DNA of 29,098 bases from Duodenibacillus intestinigallinarum (GTDB lineage Bacteria; Pseudomonadota; Gammaproteobacteria; Burkholderiales; Burkholderiaceae_F). Of this stretch, positions 7,108-12,945 are shown piece after piece (within the stretch, counting starts at the first letter, position 1; every line of letters begins with the position of its first letter). Below the pieces are notes generated by a model. It worked only from the letters and a program-made list of their open reading frames with translations, was not told the DNA's origin and did not search any database. The translations under genes and the position numbers were made by a program. The DNA lies in contig DXAH01000016.1 in assembly GCA_019117105.1 (NCBI GenBank), positions 1-29,098 of the forward strand, read 5' to 3'.

Positions 7108-8163
7108 ATGCGACTTTTTATCAAAACGTTGCTCGGCGCTGCTTTGAGCGCCTCTCTCGCGGTTTCAGCCCAGACGCTTCCGCAGATCAAGATTTTGGCT
7201 ACTGGCGGCACAATTGCCGGTACTGCCGCAAGCGCAACGCAGACGACAGGCTACAAGGCTGGCGACTTAGGCATCCAAGTTCTGATTGAGGCCGTTCCGC
7301 AAATGAAGGAATTTGCCGATGTTTCCGGAGAACAGATCTTCAAGATAAGCTCCAACAACATGACGGACGAAGGCCTCTTGAAGCTCGCCAAACGTTGCAA
7401 CGAACTCCTTAAGGATCCTAAAGTTTCCGGCATCGTGATTACGCACGGTACGGACACTCTGGAAGAGACCGCCTACTTCCTGAACCTTACCGTCAAGAGC
7501 AAGAAGCCTGTGGTGCTTGTCGGCGCCATGCGTCCGGCAACAGCCATTTCGGCTGACGGCCCGATGAATCTTCTTAACGCCGTGCGCGTTGCGGCGGATC
7601 CTCAGTCTGTCGGCAAAGGCGTCCTCATCACGATGAACGACGTGATTAACAACGCTCGTGACGTCACCAAAACCAACACCACCAATGTAGCAACTTTCCG
7701 CGGTGGCGAACTGGGCGCTCTCGGCTACATTGCCGGCGGCAAAAATTATTTCTACAAGGAATCAACTCGCCCGCACACTTACAAAAGCGACTTTGACATC
7801 GAAAAGATCAACAAGCTTCCGCGCGTCGACATCATCTATTCGCATGTCAATGCCGACCGAGTTCTGGTTGACGCAGCAGTAGCAGCTGGCGCCAAGGGCA
7901 TCGTCGCGGCCGGAACCGGCAATGGATCGATTTCCGAACGCGAAGAAGCTGGGCTTGTTGATGCTATGAAAAAAGGAGTAACGGTCGTTCGCTCCGCTCG
8001 TGTCCAAAACGGTCCGACGACGGCTTCCGTGGCTCGCTGGCAGGAAGAAGGCATCCTGTTCTCGCAGGCTCTCAATCCACAAAAAGCTCGTATGCTTCTT
8101 CAGCTGGCCCTGACAAAGACTCAGGATCCGAAGAAGATTCAGGAATACTTCGACAAATACTGA
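7108..8163 (+). CDS. ansB: Type II (periplasmic) L-asparaginase
   Basis: The enzyme hydrolyses asparagine to aspartate and ammonia in the periplasm. The product is 351 residues and begins with a signal peptide (KTLLGAALSASLAVSAQ, cleavage probably near residue 21). Catalytic residues line up with the E. coli type II enzyme: Thr35 in ATGGTIAG, Tyr49, Thr115-Asp116 in HGTDTLEETAYFL, and Lys188 in DVTK, which is exactly 73 residues after Thr115 as in AnsB. The start is fixed by a strong AAAGGAGG seven bases upstream. Exported asparaginase feeds aspartate and then fumarate pools in anaerobes, which suits the organic-acid genes elsewhere in the window. I find no FNR box in the 220-bp upstream gap. 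Confidence 0.95.
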   Translation: MRLFIKTLLGAALSASLAVSAQTLPQIKILATGGTIAGTAASATQTTGYKAGDLGIQVLIEAVPQMKEFADVSGEQIFKISSNNMTDEGLLKLAKRCNELLKDPKVSGIVITHGTDTLEETAYFLNLTVKSKKPVVLVGAMRPATAISADGPMNLLNAVRVAADPQSVGKGVLITMNDVINNARDVTKTNTTNVATFRGGELGALGYIAGGKNYFYKESTRPHTYKSDFDIEKINKLPRVDIIYSHVNADRVLVDAAVAAGAKGIVAAGTGNGSISEREEAGLVDAMKKGVTVVRSARVQNGPTTASVARWQEEGILFSQALNPQKARMLLQLALTKTQDPKKIQEYFDKY

Positions 8164-8203
8164 TCGCCGCTTTTGCGAACTGTTCTCCGCTTGCCGATCT
8201 CAG

Positions 8204-8221
8204 GATCTCCGAGCGGAGATC
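8204..8221. terminator. Small hairpin between convergent ansB and modC
   Basis: GATCTCC and GGAGATC form a perfect 7-bp stem with a GAGC loop. It lies between two convergent genes, but neither side carries a T run, so activity as an intrinsic terminator is doubtful. Confidence 0.3.
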
Positions 8222-8252
8222 ATAGGAATGGTTTCAAACAAATTGTCGGCGC

Positions 8253-9338
8253 TTAGTGCACTGCAATCGTTTTGACCTGCGCCCACACTGCCATGCCAGG
8301 ACGCAACTGCAGTTCGTGCGCTGCACGAGCCGTCAATTCAGACATGATGACCGTTCCTGCCGCCTGCACCTGCACCACCTTGCGACTGGGGTCGCTGCCA
8401 TCGTCAATGGCTGCGACCGTGCAGGGAAACACATTCTGGATACTAGTCTGAGAAGGTTTGGTGACCGAGAGCGATACGTCATCGGCATTGACCATCAGGC
8501 GTACAAGGCTGCCTATCACAGCTCCCGTATCGCGCACCCAGAAGTGCATGGCGCCGCTTACAACCTTCATCAGACTCCAAGCGGAGTCGCGTTCCTCGAC
8601 CGTTCCCATCACCAGAAGCAAACGACTCGCCTTGCGGCCCTTTTTCTGCATCAGGTGCAACCAAGTTTCCGCAACCGGACCGTTGTCAATAAGCTTGCCG
8701 TTGTCAATCACGGCAAGACGGTCGGCCAGACGCATCACTTCCTCTTCGGAATGGGTCACGTAAAGAATCGGCAGATTAAGTTCTTTCTTGAGCCGGTCAA
8801 TCCAGGGCATGATCTCCAGTCTACGAGCGTGATCCAAAGCCGCCAGCGGTTCGTCCATGAATAGCGCCGTGGGCTTGATGGCGAGAGAACGGGCAATGGC
8901 GCAGCGCTGTCGCTCGCCGCCTGAGAGTTCCGAGGTACGACGCTCGAGAAGATGTCCGATGCCCAGAAGCTCAACCGCGTCGTCCAGACGCTTTTCGCCG
9001 TCCTTATCGGAAATTCGCTTCAAGCCGAAGCGCAGATTCTCCCGCACATTGAGATGATCGAACAGACTGGCTTCCTGAAATACGTACCCGATGCGGCGTT
9101 TGTAGGTCGGAACAAAAAGATGCTTTTCGTCATCCTGCCAGACCTGGCCAGCGATACGCACGTAGCCCTGAGCCTTTTCCAGACCTGCCGCACTCCGCAA
9201 CACCGTCGTCTTGCCGCAGCCCGACACGCCGAAAAGCACCGTCACGCCTCCGCTCGGAAGCCTCAAATCAACGTCCAACATAAAACCCGTGCTGCGTGAA
9301 AGCGTCAGACGAATGCGATCGTCACTGTTGTCGGCCAT
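8253..9338 (-). CDS. modC: Molybdate ABC transporter ATP-binding protein ModC
   Basis: ModC powers molybdate import through ModB. From the ATG at 9338 the product is 361 residues; a TTG four codons upstream was rejected. It shows Walker A GVSGCGKTT (37-45), signature LSGGERQR (138-145), Walker B ALFMDEPLAALD (158-169) and the switch His in LYVTHSEEE. The last 70 or so residues form a TOBE/Mop molybdate-binding domain (NVFPCTVAAID to AQVKTIAVH), which distinguishes ModC from other importer ATPases. It is the last gene of modA-modB-modC, 48 bp after modB, with a poor ribosome site. It converges on ansB. Confidence 0.96.
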   Translation of the reverse strand: MADNSDDRIRLTLSRSTGFMLDVDLRLPSGGVTVLFGVSGCGKTTVLRSAAGLEKAQGYVRIAGQVWQDDEKHLFVPTYKRRIGYVFQEASLFDHLNVRENLRFGLKRISDKDGEKRLDDAVELLGIGHLLERRTSELSGGERQRCAIARSLAIKPTALFMDEPLAALDHARRLEIMPWIDRLKKELNLPILYVTHSEEEVMRLADRLAVIDNGKLIDNGPVAETWLHLMQKKGRKASRLLLVMGTVEERDSAWSLMKVVSGAMHFWVRDTGAVIGSLVRLMVNADDVSLSVTKPSQTSIQNVFPCTVAAIDDGSDPSRKVVQVQAAGTVIMSELTARAAHELQLRPGMAVWAQVKTIAVH

Positions 9339-9386
9339 GTCTAAACTCAAAACGGTTTCAGAGTTGAATGTCTTACGGAATAGACG

Positions 9387-10079
9387 CTACACCGGCGTCG
9401 CCGAAATATTGCCAGCCTTGGCACGGCGATTAAAGAGCGTCACGAAGAGCAGCACAAGGAAGGAGAAGACGAGCATGCCGCCCGCGAGCACATGCGCGTT
9501 GTCGTACTCCATGGCTTCCACGAAAGTGTAAATCTCGGTAGAGACCACCTGCGTCTTGCCCGGGATATTGCCGCCGATCATCAGCACCACGCCGAATTCA
9601 CCGATGGTGTGAGCGAACGTCAAAACCATGGCGGTCAGAAAGCCCGGCCGAGCCAGCGGAATCACAACGGAAAAGAAGGCGTCCAGGGGCTTGGCGCCCA
9701 AGGTTGCCGCGACTTCCATCGGTCGGTTGCCGATGGACTCGAAAACACCCTGCAGCGGCTGCACGGCAAAGGGCAGCGAGTAAATGATGGAACCCACAAC
9801 CAGGCCGGAGAAATTAAAGGTCATCAGACCCAATCCGAGCGACTGCGTGAGTTGGCCGATGGGGCCGTGAGGCCCCATTGCGACCAGAATGTAAAAGCCC
9901 AGTACGGAAGGCGGGAGCACCAGAGGTAGCGTGACGATGGCACTGATCGGCGCGCGCCAAGCACTCTTGGTGCGGGCAAGCCACCAGGCAAGCGGCGTAG
10001 CGAGTACCAACAGAAATGCCGTAGTAACCGCCGCCAGCTTCAGGCTCAACCAGACGGGTTCAAGTGAAATGGCTTCCAT
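9387..10079 (-). CDS. modB: Molybdate ABC transporter permease ModB
   Basis: This is the inner-membrane channel of the molybdate importer, 230 residues with about five membrane helices (for example 15-34, 44-65 and 202-220). The EAA loop that docks on ModC reads EVAATLGAKPLDAFFSVVIPLARPG (122-146). HTIGEFGVVLMIGGNIPGKTQ is a typical ModB signature. The ATG at 10079 has AGAGGA a few bases upstream. It lies 42 bp after modA and 48 bp before modC in one operon. Confidence 0.96.
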   Translation of the reverse strand: MEAISLEPVWLSLKLAAVTTAFLLVLATPLAWWLARTKSAWRAPISAIVTLPLVLPPSVLGFYILVAMGPHGPIGQLTQSLGLGLMTFNFSGLVVGSIIYSLPFAVQPLQGVFESIGNRPMEVAATLGAKPLDAFFSVVIPLARPGFLTAMVLTFAHTIGEFGVVLMIGGNIPGKTQVVSTEIYTFVEAMEYDNAHVLAGGMLVFSFLVLLFVTLFNRRAKAGNISATPV

Positions 10080-10121
10080 TTGTCCTCTTTCGTACCGGGT
10101 TTGAAGGTGCTATCAGCGAAA

Positions 10122-10874
10122 TTACTTGTCGCCGTAGCCGTAGTCAAGCTTCACCTTGGCAGCTTCCGGCCCCTGCAGGAACTTCAGGAATTCCTTGGCT
10201 GCGTCCTGATTCTTACCCTGCTTCAGGAGCACGGCGTCCTGAGCGATTTTGCCGTAGAGTTCAGCCGGAACGATCCAGCCGGAACCCGAGGTGATCTTGC
10301 CGTTCTTGTATACCTGGCTCAGAGCCACAAAGCCGATGTCGGCGTTGGCGGTCCTCACAAAGTTGAAGGTCTTGCCGATATTGTCTCCTTCCACGAACTT
10401 CGGGCTCACCTTGTCAAAGAGATTCAGAGACTTGAGGGTTTCATGAGCCGCCAGACCGTAGGGAGCCAGCTTAGGATTGGCCACGGCGCACTTATTGAAG
10501 TCGCCGGAAGCAAGCAGAGCCTTGCCGTTCTTGACCTTGTTGGCGTCAGCACTCCACAACACAAGCTTGCCGACGGCATACGTAAAGCTCGTATCCTTGA
10601 CGCCGTAGCCTTCGTCAATTGCTTTCTTGGGCGTCTTGGCATCAGCGGCGAGCAACACGTCATAGGTCGCGCCGTTCTTGATCTGGCCGTAGAACATACC
10701 AGTGGCGCCGAAGCTCAGAACCAGCTTGTGTCCGGTCTGCTTTTCAAAAATCGGTGTCAGTTCCTTGGCCGGAGCCGTAAAGTTGGCGGCCACAGCCACA
10801 TGCACTTCGGCAGCGCTCACGCAGAAAACAGTGCCGAGAAGTGCGGCGGCAACTGCGGTCTTGACGAGTTTCAT
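10122..10874 (-). CDS. modA: Periplasmic molybdate-binding protein ModA
   Basis: ModA captures molybdate (or tungstate) in the periplasm and delivers it to ModBC. From the ATG at 10874 the product is 250 residues with a clear signal peptide (MKLVKTAVAAALLGTVFCVSAAE). An upstream in-frame start was rejected because AGGAGAG sits six bases before this ATG. Family features are VAVAANFTAPAKEL after the signal, LSFGATGMFYGQI, YDVLLAADAKTPKK, and the C-terminal FLQGPEAAKVKLDYGYG. It is the first gene of modABC and is divergent from modE. A ModE-like palindrome overlaps its likely promoter. Confidence 0.96.
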   Translation of the reverse strand: MKLVKTAVAAALLGTVFCVSAAEVHVAVAANFTAPAKELTPIFEKQTGHKLVLSFGATGMFYGQIKNGATYDVLLAADAKTPKKAIDEGYGVKDTSFTYAVGKLVLWSADANKVKNGKALLASGDFNKCAVANPKLAPYGLAAHETLKSLNLFDKVSPKFVEGDNIGKTFNFVRTANADIGFVALSQVYKNGKITSGSGWIVPAELYGKIAQDAVLLKQGKNQDAAKEFLKFLQGPEAAKVKLDYGYGDK

Positions 10875-10942
10875 GTTTTCTCTCCTAGAGATGAAGTGTC
10901 TGTCCAAGATTCAACCGCAGGCGTCAGAAGACATCTGCGGCC

Positions 10943-10957
10943 ATTCAAAATTTGAAT
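10943..10957. repeat. Perfect inverted repeat near the modA promoter
   Basis: ATTCAAA-A-TTTGAAT is a 7-1-7 perfect palindrome. It overlaps the most likely modA -10 (minus-strand TATTCA, 10958-10953). It could be a second operator or simply A/T-rich promoter DNA. Confidence 0.35.
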
Positions 10958-10964
10958 AGCGCAA

Positions 10965-10987
10965 CGTTATCACATTTGTGAATACCG
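10965..10987. promoter_or_regulatory. Candidate ModE operator between modA and modE
   Basis: The half-sites CGTTAT and ATACCG flank an 11-base centre CACATTTGTGA. This resembles the ModE box, whose arms in E. coli are CGTTAT and ATAACG. One arm differs by one base. The site covers the candidate modA -35 (minus-strand TTCACA, 10982-10977), as expected for repression by molybdate-bound ModE, and the modE gene lies alongside. The protein-site pairing is inferred. Confidence 0.6.
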
Positions 10988-11044
10988 TAAGAAACACCAA
11001 CGGCACTCTTGCCGTAAACTAGCGAAAATGCCTACTAGGGAAGA

Positions 11045-11854
11045 ATGTTTATGACATCCGCCGACACTGAACACCAAGATGAATCGACTTCGCAGCTCGT
11101 TGCCGCTCCGATTGCGCTTACGCGCCAGCTCGAGCAGCTCGTCGACAAGCGCATCAACATTTTGCGTCGCATCCATGAAACGGGCTCGATTTCCGAAGCG
11201 GCTCGCCTCTCCAACGTCTCTTACAAAGCTGCCTGGCAGGCGCTCGAAACGCTCACCAACCTTGCGGGCGTTCCGTTAGTCGAAAAAGAAGTAGGCGGCA
11301 GCAAGGGCGGCGGAACGAAACTCACCGCTTCCGGTCTGACCGTTCTCGAACTCTCCGAAAAGCTCACGCGAGCACGCGAAGCCGTCCTGATGGAATTCGC
11401 CTCCCGCGTCACCCCCGAACTTGTCCCCTTGAGTTCGGCCACTCTGCGCACCTCTATGCGCAACCAATTCCCAGTCACAGTCATGCACATCGCCCGCGGC
11501 CCCGCTCTGGTTCGCGTTCACATGCGCATCGACGACGTCAACACGCTCAAGGCTACGCTCACGCAGGAAAGCGCCCAGCTGCTTGGTCTGAACCAGGGTG
11601 AAAGGGCTCTGGCCTTATTCAAAGCCACCAGCGTCGAAATCGCGCACCGCGTTGAGCCCGTGAAAGGTTCAAGCGTTATCTCGGGAACGGTTATTCGCAG
11701 TGCCCGTCAGGACAAGGGCGGCGAAATCACGCTGCGTCTTGCCGGCGGTACGTCGCTCGTGGGTTTTGCACGAGCCGGTCACGGTTTGAAATTAGGCGAT
11801 CACGCTGAAGCTCTCGTCACCGCACAGGCCGTGGTCGTTGCGCAAATCGCCTAG
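11045..11854 (+). CDS. modE: Molybdate-responsive transcriptional regulator ModE
   Basis: ModE senses molybdate and represses modABC while activating some molybdoenzyme genes. The product is 269 residues (267 if the second ATG at 11051 is used, which has better spacing from AGGGAAG). Residues about 35-100 form the LysR-like winged helix-turn-helix (TGSISEAARLSNVSYKAAWQAL) with the ModE-typical GGSKGGGTKLTASG wing. Two tandem Mop/TOBE domains follow (about 128-195 and 200-267: RNQFPVTVMHI... and GSSVISGTVIRSA...). This is the full ModE architecture, not a stand-alone HTH form. It diverges from modA across a 170-bp control region with a small hairpin (11000-11015) in its leader. Confidence 0.96.
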   Translation: MFMTSADTEHQDESTSQLVAAPIALTRQLEQLVDKRINILRRIHETGSISEAARLSNVSYKAAWQALETLTNLAGVPLVEKEVGGSKGGGTKLTASGLTVLELSEKLTRAREAVLMEFASRVTPELVPLSSATLRTSMRNQFPVTVMHIARGPALVRVHMRIDDVNTLKATLTQESAQLLGLNQGERALALFKATSVEIAHRVEPVKGSSVISGTVIRSARQDKGGEITLRLAGGTSLVGFARAGHGLKLGDHAEALVTAQAVVVAQIA

Positions 11855-11969
11855 GCCAATTCATTCGTTCGGGCAGGCCGCTTGCGGCTAACTCCCTCAC
11901 AAGCGGGATCTGCGTTAAGTAGGAAGTCCTAGAAAGGAATTAGGCCACTTGGCCGTGCCCAAACGCCTT

Positions 11970-11983
11970 TTGACATAAGTCAA
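11970..11983. promoter_or_regulatory. FNR/ANR-type site upstream of the NapC-like cytochrome gene
   Basis: TTGACATAAGTCAA is a perfect palindrome with FNR half-sites TTGAC-N4-GTCAA (consensus TTGAT-N4-ATCAA). Its centre is about 62 bp from the start point implied by TATGAT at 12027-12032, a class I FNR spacing. Regulation by an FNR homologue is inferred. Confidence 0.6.
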
Positions 11984-12026
11984 AGCAAAGACTGTTTTCT
12001 CGCTTCAGGTTTGCTTAAGCGCGGTT

Positions 12027-12032
12027 TATGAT
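12027..12032 (+). promoter_or_regulatory. Candidate -10 element for the NapC-like gene
   Basis: TATGAT matches the -10 consensus at five of six positions. The -35 region 17 bp upstream (TTCAGG) is poor, as is common where an activator is needed. Confidence 0.4.
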
Positions 12033-12202
12033 TGCGGCCTAACCTCGCGGTCGAATGTCCCTGTCCTTACTTGCTTTCTGCGGACGACATTCCTGGAACA
12101 CCGCAGAGACTTTGACTGCCAAACATGCGGAAATAACCCCCCTATTCACAAAAACCCGCCGGCAGCAAAGAGCAAGAACAAACCAATAAGGAGGATTTTC
12201 TG

Positions 12203-12766
12203 ATGGCTTTCAATAAGAACGGCAAATGGTATGGTGCCGGCCTCGTGTTGGTCGGCGCTGTCATCGGTGTGGCACTCGTAAGCGCCGGTACGTCCGTGGT
12301 TCACTGGTCCGGCTCCACCGAATTCTGCGGCACTTTCTGCCACTCGATGGACGCGGCCTACGCTTCCTACAAGAAGGGACAGCACGCCCAGACCTTCTCG
12401 GGCGCCAAAGCCGAATGCGTGGACTGCCACCTGAAGTATGAATCCGTGCACTCCATCAGCCAGGCTCAGGTTGTGGGCCTGCTCTGGCACAAGGCCGTTT
12501 CCGGTTCCAACTCTCTGTGGGGTGAAATCCGCGGCACACTCAGCACGCCCGAAAAGCAGATCGAAAAGCGTGAAGAAATGGCCGAAGCCGTTCAGAAGTG
12601 GATGGTCTCGGTGGATTACGTCACCTGCCGCGGCTGCCATGACATCGGCAACATGAAGGTCAACCCGGCCAAGCCGATGGTTGCTCCGATGCACAAGGCC
12701 TTTGCCGATCAGCCCAAGACCGACTGCGTGGCTTGCCACAGCACGGCCGGCCACAAGTACGAATAA
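12203..12766 (+). CDS. NapC/NirT-family tetraheme cytochrome c (CymA/NrfH-like quinol dehydrogenase)
   Basis: Such proteins are anchored in the inner membrane, oxidise quinol and pass electrons to periplasmic reductases. The product is 187 residues with one N-terminal membrane anchor (about 10-31) and a periplasmic heme domain. Heme motifs are CGTFCH (42-47), CVDCH (72-76), CRGCH (142-146) and CVACH (175-179). The first is CX3CH, not CX2CH; I checked the codons TGC GGC ACT TTC TGC CAC. Layout and the closing HSTAGHKYE resemble CymA (heme 4 then a distal His). The start has AAGGAGG ten bases upstream. No reductase gene adjoins, so it probably serves unlinked reductases. An FNR-type site lies upstream and a terminator follows, so it is monocistronic. 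Exact subfamily is uncertain. Confidence 0.88.
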   Translation: MAFNKNGKWYGAGLVLVGAVIGVALVSAGTSVVHWSGSTEFCGTFCHSMDAAYASYKKGQHAQTFSGAKAECVDCHLKYESVHSISQAQVVGLLWHKAVSGSNSLWGEIRGTLSTPEKQIEKREEMAEAVQKWMVSVDYVTCRGCHDIGNMKVNPAKPMVAPMHKAFADQPKTDCVACHSTAGHKYE

Positions 12767-12791
12767 TCGTACGATCGACATTTCGGCTTAC

Positions 12792-12827
12792 AACGCCTGC
12801 TCGCCTTTGCCGCGTGCAGGCGTTTTT
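12792..12827 (+). terminator. Intrinsic terminator after the NapC-like gene
   Basis: AACGCCTGC pairs with GCAGGCGTT (9 bp, 15-base loop) and is followed by TTTTTCTTTG. It separates the cytochrome gene from pepN. Confidence 0.85.
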
Positions 12828-12832
12828 CTTTG

Positions 12833-12861
12833 TTTTGCGCTGGCCGCAGGCGCGGTACAAT
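12833..12861 (+). promoter_or_regulatory. Candidate pepN-fbp promoter
   Basis: A good -10, TACAAT (12856-12861), lies 15-17 bp after an imperfect -35 (TTTTGC or TTGCGC, 12833-12840). It sits just after the preceding terminator and 85 bp before the pepN start. Confidence 0.5.
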
Positions 12862-12945
12862 CGTGTGTTGATTTGTCTCGGCTCGCAAAAGTCGAGCGCT
12901 TAGTATTTGTCACGGCCGGCTTTTGTCAGCCTTCGGAAAGTCTCC

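Larger units (their letters stand above)
11855..12202 (+). other. 348-bp non-coding region upstream of the NapC-like gene
   Basis: No plausible gene is present. It holds small GC-rich inverted repeats just after modE (11877-11888, and CCGCTTG/CAAGCGG), an FNR-type palindrome at 11970-11983, a TATGAT -10 candidate at 12027-12032, and a leader of about 160 bases with a CTGCGG/CCGCAG hairpin at 12078-12106. Confidence 0.6.

Noticed and set aside
10875..10907. Upstream in-frame start of modA (11 extra residues)
   Set aside because: The extra residues would precede a good signal peptide, and AGGAGAG lies just before the internal ATG at 10874.
10970..10981. TCACA-TT-TGTGA as a CRP site
   Set aside because: CRP sites are TGTGA-N6-TCACA. 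Here the arms are in reverse order, and the repeat fits better as part of a ModE-like operator.
12907..12945. TTG start for pepN, 13 codons upstream
   Set aside because: The ATG at 12946 gives the usual family N-terminus and has a GGAAAG sequence before it.
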